Counted from the first letter of the stretch, positions 1 through 9,291 are shown. The stretch is DNA of 64,000 nt from Parasedimentitalea huanghaiensis (GCF_009753675.1 NZ_WQLV01000018.1:34968-98967), one strand, 5' to 3'. Notes: generated from the sequence alone by a model not told the origin. A program made the numbers and translations.

Positions 1-2222
1 GTAATGGGCCAATGGATTTCGACCTCTTTGGTACGCTCAACTGCGGTTTGAAGAGGCATATCCACACCGCTTTGCGTTAGAGAGGTGAAGATCACACGCG
101 GCAGCGCGCCCTCATCCGTTAACAAGGGAATTGAAATTACGCCCATTCCTGACAACGTGCCAAGCATAAGATCCTGGCTGCTGGTCATGAATGTTCCTCC
201 GGGCCAACTTAGAAAAACATCACTTGGCAGCGCATCCTTGCGGCCATAAGTGGCGACAACACGCCTGCTGCTTGGATCGAACTGAAACACCCCGGCGTTG
301 GTTACTAACCAGAGAAAGCCCTTTTCGTCGGTCTCGATTGCAAAGATCGTATTGGTTGTGAGGCCGGTCTTGCGCCCCATTCGTTCGAATGTTCCTGTGG
401 ATTCATCAAAAACATTCAGGCCGCCTTCAACGGTGGCTACCCAAAGCTGCCCCTGTGGGCCCAGCTCAACTTCTGACACATTGGAACTGCCGATCGACGT
501 CGGGTCATCGGGGTCGTGAAGGTAGGATGCAATGACCTTTTCGCCATCGAATTTTAGCAAACCTTGCCCCCAAGTGGAGAGCCAAAAGGTTCCGCCCTGG
601 GAGACTGCAACCCGAGAGACAAATGCTGCCGTGATCCCGGCTTCCATGTTCGAAGAACTGTTGAAAAACTGGTAGTCCCCGTTTGCTGTATCGACCCGGC
701 CTAGGCCACTTGTTTGCGATCCAAACCAAATGACTTCCGGGTTGCTCGGGTCATAGACCCCGCCCCAGGTCCCAAATGCCGATTGCGGTGATTTCAGCCG
801 TCTCAGAACTGTCCGAGAAGGGACATCAACCAGCAGAAAACTGGAATCAACTTCGCCGATCCAAAGCCTTTCGTCAGCGGCCTGTAGAATTGTGTTCACT
901 TCGTTTAACGCTAGAGTATGACTGGGATTTTCAGAAAGGTCCGAGACAGGCTGCCAGCGCGAATAGCTTTTGGTTTCCTTGTTGTAGCGCTTGAGCCCGC
1001 CAACGCCGCCAACCCAAACGCCGCCTGAGCTATCTTCACTAACCGCCAAAACTGGTTCTAGGTGCTTTTCAGGTAGGCCCTCATTTTCAAAGCGGGCGGT
1101 CCAGATCGACCGGTCCGGGAAAATCCTATAGATTGGGCCGGTGTTGTAGGGCAACCAAATCGTACCATCGCCGGTTTCAAACACCGATAAGATCATCTCG
1201 GTAGTGTCCGGTGATGTGGCATTTGGGTTGCGCAGTATTACATGAAATTTCTCTGTTGCGGGGTCAAACATTTCGACGCCAGCGGCAACGGAAAACAATC
1301 GGCCTAGCCAAAGGCGCCCCTGACTATCGACCGTGACCGTCAGCACATGGTCGCGCGAAATCCCCGATGGATCGTCAGGATCATGGCGGTAATTCTTGAA
1401 TTCTCCACTGCTGACATCTAGTCGGCTTAGACCCTTTTCCGTTCCTAGCCAGATCTCGCCGTGGCGACCTTCGGCGACACTATTGACTTGGTCTGATGGC
1501 AGACTCGCGGGGTCCAGTGGATCATGGGTATAGTTTACAAAACTGTCCTTTCCCGGATCAAGGCGACTAAGCCCCGAGCGTGTAGCCACCCAGATGCGGT
1601 CTTTTTCGTCGATATGTAGACCCCAGATGTCATTCCCAGCAAGCGAGTGAGGGTCCGATGGATCGTGAAAGTAATGACTGAAGCCATCACCGGCTCCCTT
1701 CATTACATTGAGGCCGTTGTTTGTTCCCACCCAAACGGACCCGTCAGAACGTGTAGCTATCAGTCGCGGCACCCAGTTCATAGTGTTGGAACTCAGGCTG
1801 TAAGGGTCTGCTGGGTCATGCTGGTATGTAACAAACGAGTTGTCAGATTTATCATAAGCAACCACGCCACCGGCGCTACGTCCAAACCAAATCCGTCCCT
1901 GTTGATCTTCTGCTATCGTTCCAACCCGAGAGATGAATGCCGATCCTTTGGTGTTGAAGTACTTCGCGTTTCTATAGTCATATCGCAATGCGCCATTCGC
2001 CGTCGCAAACCATAGAATGCCGTCACTGTCTTCGAACCCTCCGGCTGTAACTGAACCAGAATCCAGAACAAATTCTGGCGTTTCCACCACCTGCGCCGCG
2101 GCTCTTGATGTTGAAAAACCTGTGATCGCAGCAAACAACACAACTAAAACCGGAGAGATTTGAACGGATTTTCGTCGTAATGCCAATAGCCCAAAACGAT
2201 TCAATAGGGTGCTGTCAAACAT
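1..2222 (-). CDS. Two-component regulator propeller (sensor) protein, 3' part missing
   Basis: The frame is open from an ATG at 2222 to the left edge with no stop, giving about 740 residues and a missing C-terminus. After a hydrophobic N-terminal signal-like segment (about residues 20-40, ending in Ala-Ala-Ala-Gln) it consists of beta-propeller repeats of the Reg_prop type, with motifs such as GRIWFG, GSVWVGTNNGL and GEIWLGTEKGL. Five of the loops carry the recurrent motif HDPxDP. Such propellers are the periplasmic ligand-sensing part of hybrid histidine kinases or diguanylate cyclases; the output domain would lie beyond the window. The ligand cannot be read. Propeller assignment is firm, output type unknown. 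Confidence 0.85.
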   Translation of the reverse strand, partial: MFDSTLLNRFGLLALRRKSVQISPVLVVLFAAITGFSTSRAAAQVVETPEFVLDSGSVTAGGFEDSDGILWFATANGALRYDYRNAKYFNTKGSAFISRVGTIAEDQQGRIWFGRSAGGVVAYDKSDNSFVTYQHDPADPYSLSSNTMNWVPRLIATRSDGSVWVGTNNGLNVMKGAGDGFSHYFHDPSDPHSLAGNDIWGLHIDEKDRIWVATRSGLSRLDPGKDSFVNYTHDPLDPASLPSDQVNSVAEGRHGEIWLGTEKGLSRLDVSSGEFKNYRHDPDDPSGISRDHVLTVTVDSQGRLWLGRLFSVAAGVEMFDPATEKFHVILRNPNATSPDTTEMILSVFETGDGTIWLPYNTGPIYRIFPDRSIWTARFENEGLPEKHLEPVLAVSEDSSGGVWVGGVGGLKRYNKETKSYSRWQPVSDLSENPSHTLALNEVNTILQAADERLWIGEVDSSFLLVDVPSRTVLRRLKSPQSAFGTWGGVYDPSNPEVIWFGSQTSGLGRVDTANGDYQFFNSSSNMEAGITAAFVSRVAVSQGGTFWLSTWGQGLLKFDGEKVIASYLHDPDDPTSIGSSNVSEVELGPQGQLWVATVEGGLNVFDESTGTFERMGRKTGLTTNTIFAIETDEKGFLWLVTNAGVFQFDPSSRRVVATYGRKDALPSDVFLSWPGGTFMTSSQDLMLGTLSGMGVISIPLLTDEGALPRVIFTSLTQSGVDMPLQTAVERTKEVEIHWPI

Positions 2223-2873
2223 TTGCGGGCCTCCGGCTCAAGTATTCAAAATAGTTCCTTCCAACTATTGGTCAAATGCGTTCGGACAGCCAAACCGATT
2301 GGAGAGTAGCCATTTTCGATGGCTGCGCATTGGGCACAAATACTATCCCACATTGAGGTTCGTAAGAGATGCAAAAAACACGGACCTTGTACTCACTCGA
2401 ATTTTCAAAGTCAGCTTTCGGAACATTGCTGCCTTCAGCGCAGATTGCAGCGAATGGCTGGCATCCGCCCTTCCTGCTTCAGACGACCCCGGTGCTGCGT
2501 TTTGCACCAATGTCTTAGAAGGGCTGGAACCGGCCATTAGACGCGTCCAGCACCAACGGCAGCTAAGCGCAGTTTGCTGGCATTGCAAAGTCGAAGCCGC
2601 ATGCGTCGCGAATGTGCATGTTCGGCCCATTGCCGCTTTTCACCCATATGGCCTCGAACGACAGCTTTGAGACATTCACCTGCCGGGCGTGGGGAGGGCC
2701 ACAAAGGTCGTTTCAACCTTCGAAAGCCCATCCGCTTGTTACAACGTCGTCATTTTAGCAAACTACGAGCGATGACACGATTAACCTGTCATTTGCTGCG
2801 TTAGCTACCAACGGCCGCAAAGGCCCGATCACTTCCGGGAAGTCGTGCCGCAGAGTGTTTTCCATACCGATGT
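2223..2873. other. Intergenic region with a dispersed repeat, no gene seen
   Basis: About 650 bases between the propeller gene start and the end of the next minus-strand gene. Short open frames on both strands overlap each other and resemble no family. The recognisable content is one copy of a dispersed repeat at 2509-2546. The region should also hold the promoter of the propeller gene, but no clear -35/-10 pair stands out. Confidence 0.5.
2509..2546 (+). repeat. Dispersed repeat, copy 1 of 3
   Basis: The core shared with 24857-24894 and 26544-26580 contains GGAACCGGCCATTAGACG, preceded by AATGTC and an AGAAGG-like stretch. All three copies are intergenic and in the same orientation. Flanking similarity (a GCAC before and GGCAGC after) suggests the real unit is longer but degenerate. 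Function unknown. Confidence 0.7.
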
Positions 2874-3305
2874 TCAGGATGGCTTTCTCACTGAGACATC
2901 TGTCTCCACAAATTTTGGTGTCGCCTGCCAATATTCGACGGCGGAATCGAACTCTGCCGCGTAAAACATTGGGATCTCGGGTCCCCAAGGGTCGCCATCG
3001 AAACGCCCAACACGTTGCGCACATTGGAAAAAGCCCGGCGCGGGTAATCCATCTCGTGCCTTGCTGACCACGAGCGCTGCTATCAACGGGCGCGCGGCGG
3101 CCGCATCCTCCTCTATCAGGCATTCCAATGCGACAGTGAGCTGATGGATCGTGTTTGGCGGAGCGAGACCCAAAGCCTTGGCAAGAGCTTGATACGTGAT
3201 GGGAGTTGCATGCCCGGCAATTCTGCAAAGATATGCCCGAACGCGTAGCGCCAATACGCTGGCCGTTCCCTTGTCGGCGCCTTCGGAAAAACCAACAAAT
3301 CGCAT
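2874..3305 (-). CDS. Conserved-type hypothetical protein with a winged-helix-like segment
   Basis: A 143-residue protein starting at an ATG preceded by GGGAG at a good distance. Residues about 30-60 (TPITYQALAKALGL, then PPNTIHQL) read like the small helical DNA-binding fold seen in alkyltransferase-like proteins, and the middle is rich in Ala and acidic residues (LIEEDAAAARPLIAALVVSK). The C-terminal half has aromatic-rich motifs (AEFDSAVEYW). I do not recognise a named family. It is the last gene before the prophage left end and is read away from it, so its upstream region may be the insertion site. Confidence 0.6.
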   Translation of the reverse strand: MRFVGFSEGADKGTASVLALRVRAYLCRIAGHATPITYQALAKALGLAPPNTIHQLTVALECLIEEDAAAARPLIAALVVSKARDGLPAPGFFQCAQRVGRFDGDPWGPEIPMFYAAEFDSAVEYWQATPKFVETDVSVRKPS

Positions 3306-3485
3306 TTAATTACTCCCAATTTTCACTTACTTGCGACATCGTCTCCCATCAATCAGTTCCCGAAAAGCAGACGCGGGTCGAGTTTCTCTGGGAAGGCCCC
3401 CAATTGAAGGAAAGCACCTGTCGACTGATCCGCATGAAGACCGTACAGGCTTCAGCTTGGTCACTTCAGCACACTCCAACGGCAG

Positions 3486-4361
3486 TTAAAGGTTTGCGAT
3501 GACACACTTTACACGCCCCACGATACGAATATCCGCTAGACCCTCTCCCGAAATAGTCTCGGGGGCGATGGACGGATTGTCACTAACAATGACCAACGCC
3601 CCCGGTTTGTCATCTTCGGTCACACCAACAGGCACAAGACGTTTGATAAAGGCCTCCCCCCTCCGTCTGAAAGCATAAATTCCTTCGCGGGTGTTTCGCG
3701 TGTCAGATATGTCCACCAGGACAAGCGATTCGTCGGGGATAGTTGGGGACATACTGTCGCCGCTTACCTTGACCAATACGCACAGATCAGCGGCCAGGTT
3801 ATGCTTGCACAGCCAGGACCGCGAGACCGCAATGTGATCAGCCTCGGCATTCTCAACCGGGATCAATCTCGCCCCATCTGACAAGCCAATGTCAAACCGG
3901 CGGACAAGTGTAAAATCATTCAAATTAGACCGGTCAACTTCTTGGGTTGCGCGCTCCCCCTGCCCTGTCCAACTATCCCTGGTGGCTTTGACCGAGTTTT
4001 GGAAAGCTTCCATTTCGGAGCGGCGCGCGTCTTCTATGATTTTGGCTACGGCCTCACCTTCGGCCTCATTCGCCCGCTTGAGAGCTTCCATTCCAGGGCG
4101 AAAAGCCTCTTCCTTGGCCTTAGTGTATATATCGTTCATAGCCTTGGATATCTCACGCTTCTCGCTAACTCCCGTTAGCACGTAGAGAACATCTACACCT
4201 GCTTTTGCTGCGGCCATGAAATACTCTCCATCCGGAGATCTTCGTCCTGCTTCATAGTTGAGCTGTGCATTCTTTTTTACGCCTACAAGAATACCAAAAT
4301 CACCTTGGTTTAAACCAAGTGCTTCGCGTTCCTGCCGTAGTCGAAATCCCAAGGTATCCAT
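3486..4361 (-). CDS. Prophage CI-like repressor (HTH_XRE plus S24/LexA-like domain)
   Basis: The protein has 291 residues. An N-terminal XRE helix-turn-helix (about 5-60) is followed by a long charged helical linker (about 65-145) and an S24 peptidase-like fold with the catalytic Ser203 (VSGDSMSPT) and Lys240 (EAFIKRL). I chose the ATG at 4361, with AAAAGG upstream; the frame runs open further, but that extension would cover the operator region. In autocleaving relatives an Ala-Gly bond precedes the S24 domain. Here the matching segment reads DIGLSDGARLIP without Ala-Gly, so RecA-stimulated self-cleavage may be lost or use another site. It is read divergently from the Ner-like gene, as in Mu-type switches. 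Confidence 0.9.
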   Translation of the reverse strand: MDTLGFRLRQEREALGLNQGDFGILVGVKKNAQLNYEAGRRSPDGEYFMAAAKAGVDVLYVLTGVSEKREISKAMNDIYTKAKEEAFRPGMEALKRANEAEGEAVAKIIEDARRSEMEAFQNSVKATRDSWTGQGERATQEVDRSNLNDFTLVRRFDIGLSDGARLIPVENAEADHIAVSRSWLCKHNLAADLCVLVKVSGDSMSPTIPDESLVLVDISDTRNTREGIYAFRRRGEAFIKRLVPVGVTEDDKPGALVIVSDNPSIAPETISGEGLADIRIVGRVKCVIANL

Positions 4362-4372
4362 TTGGGTGCCTT

Positions 4373-4423
4373 TTCTATTGACGGTATTCATTTGAATACA
4401 TAGTGTGCGTATCAACAATAGAA
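4373..4423. promoter_or_regulatory. Candidate repressor/Ner operator region
   Basis: The 80-bp gap between the divergent repressor (start 4361) and Ner-like gene (start 4442) contains two nested inverted repeats. The outer pair is TTCTATTG (4373-4380) and CAATAGAA (4416-4423). The inner one is GTATTC-ATTT-GAATAC (4384-4399), perfect. Their placement fits operators of the lysis/lysogeny switch; binding is inferred. Confidence 0.5.
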
Positions 4424-4441
4424 CGCAGATTGCGAGGCACT

Positions 4442-4735
4442 ATGACCGATAAGCCATTCCCATACCAGCCGGGCGTAATTCTGTATGACATAATTATCGG
4501 ACTTTTGCGGGCGCGTGGCACCACTTTTGCCGCCTGGTGCAAGGAGTTGCAAATTGGAGAAAGCTCTGCCCGCAACGCTCTGTATGGCCAATCTAGTGGT
4601 AGTCGGGGGCAAGAGTTACGGGACAATGTCATTGAGCGCGCCGGCCGCGATCTTGTCGAACGAGCCTATTTCGAGCGCGTAAATCAACATGCCTGTAATG
4701 TCGCTAAGGCTATGCAGTCCCGGAGAGCTTCATGA
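4442..4735 (+). CDS. Ner/Cro-like early DNA-binding protein
   Basis: A 97-residue protein from the ATG at 4442, divergent from the repressor. A helix-turn-helix can be read around residues 25-55 (TTFAAWCKELQIGESSARNALYG). In Mu-like phages the first rightward gene is ner, a negative regulator of early transcription, and position and fold fit that role. The upstream in-frame start at 4403 is less likely because it lies inside the putative operator. The stop overlaps the next start (ATGA at 4732-4735), implying coupled translation. Confidence 0.75.
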   Translation: MTDKPFPYQPGVILYDIIIGLLRARGTTFAAWCKELQIGESSARNALYGQSSGSRGQELRDNVIERAGRDLVERAYFERVNQHACNVAKAMQSRRAS

Positions 4736-5010
4736 CCTCCTCCCCGCAACATTCCCAATCCAACCACGCTCCTGCTCGGGCCCGGTTGGACAACTCCCTC
4801 GGAGGCCATGGGGATGCGCCGCTGAGGGCTTTTTATTCTTGCCCACCACTCGCGGAGACGAGCCCCAGCGATTGCACATTAATGCGGAGACGCTGGGGCC
4901 AACGCGCCTGGTTTGGCACTGCCCTTTTCTGGCTCGGCGAGATCCTCGGCGCAGCCTCATTTTTAATAACGCTTACTATTGGTCTATTTTTGGGAGACAT
5001 TTTTGGATGA
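4732..5010 (+). CDS. Small prophage membrane protein
   Basis: A 92-residue product. The first 50 residues are polar, the last about 30 (FGTALFWLGEILGAASFLIT and following) form a hydrophobic membrane-spanning stretch. It overlaps the gene before it and the gene after it by ATGA, so it is embedded in a coupled early operon. No family recognised; small membrane proteins are common between ner and A in Mu-like phages. Reality is supported by the coupling rather than by homology. Confidence 0.6.
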   Translation: MTSSPQHSQSNHAPARARLDNSLGGHGDAPLRAFYSCPPLAETSPSDCTLMRRRWGQRAWFGTALFWLGEILGAASFLITLTIGLFLGDIFG

Positions 5011-5438
5011 CCTTAGAGGAACAACTTAAGGCCCGTGCCACCGCGCTAATGCCCGCACCTGCGCGTCTCGAGAGATTTATGGCTGCAGCTACTGAGCAAG
5101 CACATTTTGCAACCGTCAAAGCCGATTTGAAGGTCCAGTTCGCAGCCGTAGACACCATGTCCCACTCCGGCAAATTGATTGCAGATAAACTCGATGACAC
5201 ACGTGAGGATGAGTACCTGGCACACGAAGAAGCGGCTGCTTGGGCATCGGCATTACTTGAAGACGGAACGCTTGGTGATTGCCTGAGCTTCCTCATCAAC
5301 CGTGATCAGTTTCAGCAAGCAGTTGCGCAGAGGAAGCTGGACCTAGACCGGCCAAAAAGCCGCCCAAAGCTGACGACACTATGGGCACGGTTTTTTGGCC
5401 AACGCAAAGTTTCTCAGGCCATCTCCCCTACCCGCTAG
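5007..5438 (+). CDS. Hypothetical early prophage protein
   Basis: A 143-residue soluble, mostly helical protein rich in Ala, Glu and Lys. The open frame extends upstream to 4689, but the ATG at 5007 overlaps the preceding stop (ATGA) and continues the coupled gene string, so I use it. No known domain recognised. It lies directly before the ParB-like gene, 22 bases away. Confidence 0.65.
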   Translation: MTLEEQLKARATALMPAPARLERFMAAATEQAHFATVKADLKVQFAAVDTMSHSGKLIADKLDDTREDEYLAHEEAAAWASALLEDGTLGDCLSFLINRDQFQQAVAQRKLDLDRPKSRPKLTTLWARFFGQRKVSQAISPTR

Positions 5439-5460
5439 TTTTTCATTTAGGAGCATCCCC

Positions 5461-6360
5461 ATGCGTCCCCCACGCCTGATTGAAGTTACAGACATCCCGC
5501 TGGACGACATCGACACGTCGAACCGGTTGCGTCCAGTATCTGAAACGGCTGTTAAAAGCCTGACCCACTCGATTGAGACCCTTGGTCTCCAATCGGAGAT
5601 CCAACTCCGCAAGATCAAGAAGACCGGCAAGCTGCGGCTGATAGCCGGCGGACATAGAGTGGCGGCGTTTCGTGCCCTAGGCCACGCTTCTATCCCCGCT
5701 AAAGTCTGGGATTGCACCGACGACTGGGCCGACCTTGCTGAGATTGACGATAACCTTGCCCACGCCGAACTTGATCCCTTGGAACTCTGCACCTTTCTCG
5801 CTCGCCGGAAAGAAGTCTATGAGAGGGCTTATCCTCAGGCCAAACAAGGTGGCGATCATGGCAATCAGCACACTGGTGGTTGCCAAACGGACATCTTGTC
5901 CTTTTGCCAAAGTGTAGCCGAGAAACGGGATATTTCTGAACGCCAGGTGCGTCGTCTAGTCGCCGCTGGCCAAGCCCTCGGACCGCGCGAGATCAACGAG
6001 CTGCGTGACGCCCCCAAGAAAGTCTCCCTTTCTGACCTGCAGGAAATCGCCAAATGCGGCTCCGTTACGGATCGCTATGACATTTGCCGCGCCCTGGGCG
6101 ACGGCTCTGCCAAATCCGCCAAGGAAGTCCTGGCCCGTAAGAAAGCCCCCGGAACTGCTGTTAAAGACCCGGTTGAGGCGGCGCGTAGCAAATTAAACGA
6201 CGCTTATTCGCGCGCTCCAAAAGAAGCCCGCCGTCGGTTTGTCGATGATCACCGCGACGAGCTGCTGGAGCTGTTGGGCGAAGACGCCCCAACCGAACAG
6301 GCAGAGTCCCTCGAAACAGACGCCGAGATCGTGCCCTTCACCTCCAAGAGGGTGGGCTGA
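5461..6360 (+). CDS. ParB/Spo0J-like N-terminal domain protein of a Mu-like phage
   Basis: The protein has 299 residues from the ATG at 5461, with AGGAGC upstream; an in-frame start 66 bases earlier lacks this signal and overlaps the preceding gene. Residues about 5-100 match the ParB N-terminal fold: a basic segment, LGLQSEIQLRKI, then the box with AGGHRVAAFRALG, followed by an Asp/Leu-rich stretch. The remainder has an HTH-like segment (ERQVRRLVAAGQALG). ParB-like proteins are common just upstream of transposase A in alphaproteobacterial Mu-like phages; the role is not established. Ends 4 bases before the transposase start. Confidence 0.85.
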   Translation: MRPPRLIEVTDIPLDDIDTSNRLRPVSETAVKSLTHSIETLGLQSEIQLRKIKKTGKLRLIAGGHRVAAFRALGHASIPAKVWDCTDDWADLAEIDDNLAHAELDPLELCTFLARRKEVYERAYPQAKQGGDHGNQHTGGCQTDILSFCQSVAEKRDISERQVRRLVAAGQALGPREINELRDAPKKVSLSDLQEIAKCGSVTDRYDICRALGDGSAKSAKEVLARKKAPGTAVKDPVEAARSKLNDAYSRAPKEARRRFVDDHRDELLELLGEDAPTEQAESLETDAEIVPFTSKRVG

Positions 6361-6364
6361 TCCC

Positions 6365-8497
6365 ATGAGCATTGTTGAACCCACGCAAATCTGGTGGACA
6401 GTTGAGGAATTGGCCAACTCAGGCCTGCCCGAACTGCCAGGCAGCAAGCCGGGTATAAACGCACTGGCTCAGCGGTTTGGTTGGCGCGTCATTGAAGGCT
6501 GCGCCAAGCGTAAAGTCGGACGCGGCGGCGGCTGGATTTACCATTGGTCAGTGTTGCCGCTGGCAGCACGGCGTAAGCTGCTGGTTGATGCGTCTGAAGC
6601 CCTAAATGAACGCCCGGATCGGGGCAACGCCTGGGCCGCATTTGATAGCCTGCCGGAAACGGCAAAAACCAAGGCCAGAACCCGCCTGGCTGCGCTTCAA
6701 ATGGCTGACGGATTGCACCAGTCGGGAGTCACCCATGTTCATGCCGTTGCAGAGGCCGCGCGCCAATGTGGCTCTTCAGCCCGTAGCATTTACAACTGGA
6801 TCGGCATGGTTGAAGGCGTCGCGCCCGAGGACCGCCTTGCCTATCTGGTGCCGCGCAACCGTTTAGCCGTTCGAAAGCCCATTAAAGCGACCTGTAACCG
6901 GGCCTTTATGGACTATTTAAAGAGCCTTTATCTGCGCCTTGAACAGCCGACATACGCCCAGTGTTATCGGGACGCTTGCGCCAAGGCCAGGCATGAGGGC
7001 TGGGACGTCCCAACCAACAAAACAGCGAAACGGCGGCTGGACACCGAGGTGCCGCGCATCACTCAGGTGTTTGCCCGCGAAGGCGAAGGTGGGCTGATGC
7101 GCTGTTTCCCGGCCCAGATCCGCGACCGCTCCACCCTGACGGCCCTGGAAGGCGTCAACGCTGATTGCCACAAGATCGATGTCTTTGTCCGCTGGCCTGA
7201 CGGCACCATAAATCGGCCTCAGATCGTCGCCTTCCAAGACCTGTATTCCGGCAAAATGCTGAGCTGGCGCGTCGATAATGACCCCAACAAGGTCATGGTT
7301 ATGGCAGCCTTTGGAGAACTGGTTGAAACCTGGGGCATTCCACGCCATTGCCTGTTTGATAACGGCCGCGAGTTCGCAAACAAATGGATGACTGGCGGGG
7401 CCCCTACCCGCTTCCGGTTCAAGATGCGCGATGACGATCCTCTAGGCGTGTTGCCCATGATGGGGATTAAGATCCATTGGGCCACCCCAGCCCATGGTCA
7501 GGCCAAGCCAATTGAACGCGGGTTTCGGGATTTTGCATCCAGTTTAGCCAAGGACCCACGTTTCAAAGGCGCTTACACCGGCAACCGGCCAGACGCTAAA
7601 CCGGAAAACTATGGTTCGCGGGCAGTGCCTTTAGACACTTTCCTGAAAGTAGTCTCCGAGGGCATCGCCGAGCACAACGCCCGCCAGGGCCGGTTGTCTG
7701 CCACGGCGCGGGGGCGCTCCTTTGATGAGACCTTCGCCGAGAGCTACGCCGCTGCCCCCATCCGCAAGGCCACTGAGGATCAACGCCGCCTTTGGCTGAT
7801 GGGTCAGGAGGTCGGCAAGCTGAACAAAAACAGCGGCCAGTTTCAGCTCTATGGCAACTTCTACCATTCAAACTGGATGTCTGAACATGCAGGTGACCGC
7901 GTTGTGGCCCGGTTTGATCCGGAGGATTTGCATTCCGGCGTCCACATCTATGCCGTTGACGGCTCCCATTTGGGATTTGCAGAATGTCAGCAGAAAGTTG
8001 GGTTTTTCGACGTCACCGGAGCCAAAGAAGAGGCCCGCCGCAAACGTCGGATCAAAAAGGCTCAGAAAGAACTGCTGAACGCCAATCGTCCACTGTCGAT
8101 TGAAGATATTGCCGCCGACATGGACGCCCGTGCACCAGACCTGCTGACCCAGTTGGAAGCCAAGGTTGTGAAGCCGGTCTTCAGCAAAAAACCTGTATCG
8201 GTTCCACGCCATCAGGTCACGTCAGATCCGGCAGTGGTTGAGGCCCGCAAGGCCTTTGAGAACCGTGTGGAACAGAGAAAGAAATCAGATCCGAAACCCA
8301 AGGCGGTTGGCCGGTTTCAACCCGCATCCACCCCCAGAGCGCGGTTCCAGGACGCCAAAGACATTATCGCGAAATCAGACGCCGGGAAACGGGTTGGCAG
8401 CGGCGAGGCCGACTGGCTGCGCAGCTACATCGAGCTGCCCGAGTATCGCGGTTTCCAGAAAGTAGAGCAATTTGCAAAGCGGGACGACGCCGGTTGA
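6365..8497 (+). CDS. Mu-type transposase A (DDE recombinase)
   Basis: A 710-residue protein, slightly longer than MuA (663). N-terminal winged-helix end-binding domain begins about residue 8 (WWTVEELANSGLPELPGS), followed by further end-binding helices. The catalytic core carries Asp267 (NADCHKIDV), Asp332 (LFDNGREF) and Glu384 (AKPIERGFRD), close to MuA D269/D336/E392. A C-terminal basic tail corresponds to the region that contacts MuB. It would catalyse strand transfer of prophage ends in replicative transposition. No stop or frameshift is seen, so the enzyme could be functional. Confidence 0.95.
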   Translation: MSIVEPTQIWWTVEELANSGLPELPGSKPGINALAQRFGWRVIEGCAKRKVGRGGGWIYHWSVLPLAARRKLLVDASEALNERPDRGNAWAAFDSLPETAKTKARTRLAALQMADGLHQSGVTHVHAVAEAARQCGSSARSIYNWIGMVEGVAPEDRLAYLVPRNRLAVRKPIKATCNRAFMDYLKSLYLRLEQPTYAQCYRDACAKARHEGWDVPTNKTAKRRLDTEVPRITQVFAREGEGGLMRCFPAQIRDRSTLTALEGVNADCHKIDVFVRWPDGTINRPQIVAFQDLYSGKMLSWRVDNDPNKVMVMAAFGELVETWGIPRHCLFDNGREFANKWMTGGAPTRFRFKMRDDDPLGVLPMMGIKIHWATPAHGQAKPIERGFRDFASSLAKDPRFKGAYTGNRPDAKPENYGSRAVPLDTFLKVVSEGIAEHNARQGRLSATARGRSFDETFAESYAAAPIRKATEDQRRLWLMGQEVGKLNKNSGQFQLYGNFYHSNWMSEHAGDRVVARFDPEDLHSGVHIYAVDGSHLGFAECQQKVGFFDVTGAKEEARRKRRIKKAQKELLNANRPLSIEDIAADMDARAPDLLTQLEAKVVKPVFSKKPVSVPRHQVTSDPAVVEARKAFENRVEQRKKSDPKPKAVGRFQPASTPRARFQDAKDIIAKSDAGKRVGSGEADWLRSYIELPEYRGFQKVEQFAKRDDAG

Positions 8498-8547
8498 ACG
8501 CCAAAAACGCCGTCCCAATGGCACACATAAGACTAAGAGGCACCACA

Positions 8548-9291
8548 ATGTTACAAAAAACAAAACTCGGCGAATATGTAAAGCCGCTCACCAACGTCTA
8601 CCTATTGAGCTCGCTGATCGAGACACTGGAAAACCGTGACATTGGCCTGCCTGGCATTGGTGTTTTCCACGGCGAACCCGGCGTTGGTAAAACCCACGCG
8701 GCAATGTTTGCATCGGCGCACCAGGACATCCTGCATATTCAGCTCACCAACAATTACACCAGTAAATTCCTGTTTGAGAAGATCCTGAACGAGCTGGGCG
8801 CACGGGAGAAAGGCTCCACCGCCTATCTGGAAATGCGCGCCCAGGAAAGCCTGGCCCAGACAGGCCGCACCCTGGTCATTGACGAGGCCGACCACGCCCT
8901 GAAGCCTCGGATGATCGACAGTATTCGGTTCCTGCATGATCGCTCGGACGTGCCGCTGATCCTGATCGGGCCCAATGACTTTCCAGCGAAACTGGCCAAA
9001 TACACCGCCATCGCCAGCCGGGTCATGCAGCGGGTCACAGCCCATCCAGCCAGCCTGGAAGACGCCCAATCGCTTACCGGCTATTATGGACGCGGCATTA
9101 AAATCGCGCCGGATTTGCTGGAGCACATTGTCTCTGTGAGACGCGGCAAGGTGCGCGAGATTTGCACCTGCATTGCCCATGTTAGAACCATGGCCCGCAC
9201 CTGGAACATGCAAACCATCACCCTAAAGGACTGGGGCAAAGAACCCTTTCCGGCTGGAAACGAGTTTCTGGCCGTTGGCGGTGCCCTATGA
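8548..9291 (+). CDS. Mu-type transposition protein B (AAA ATPase)
   Basis: A 247-residue ATPase with Walker A GEPGVGKTH (about 42-50) and Walker B TLVIDEADH (about 108-116), and an Arg-rich segment near ASRVMQRV. MuB binds target DNA and activates transposase A. The ATG at 8548 gives a normal N-terminus and lies 50 bases after the A stop; the frame extends 54 bases upstream without reason. The stop overlaps the next start at 9288 (ATGA). The N-terminal part is shorter than in MuB, so the separate HTH domain of MuB may be absent or replaced by the next gene product. Confidence 0.92.
   Translation: MLQKTKLGEYVKPLTNVYLLSSLIETLENRDIGLPGIGVFHGEPGVGKTHAAMFASAHQDILHIQLTNNYTSKFLFEKILNELGAREKGSTAYLEMRAQESLAQTGRTLVIDEADHALKPRMIDSIRFLHDRSDVPLILIGPNDFPAKLAKYTAIASRVMQRVTAHPASLEDAQSLTGYYGRGIKIAPDLLEHIVSVRRGKVREICTCIAHVRTMARTWNMQTITLKDWGKEPFPAGNEFLAVGGAL

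Noticed and set aside
2755..3228. A 157-codon minus-strand frame overlapping the hypothetical gene
   Set aside because: It lies in another frame of the gene at 2874-3305, which has the better ribosome site and protein-like composition.
4689..5006. N-terminal extension of the gene at 5007
   Set aside because: It would run through two other coupled genes; the ATGA overlap at 5007 is the more plausible start.
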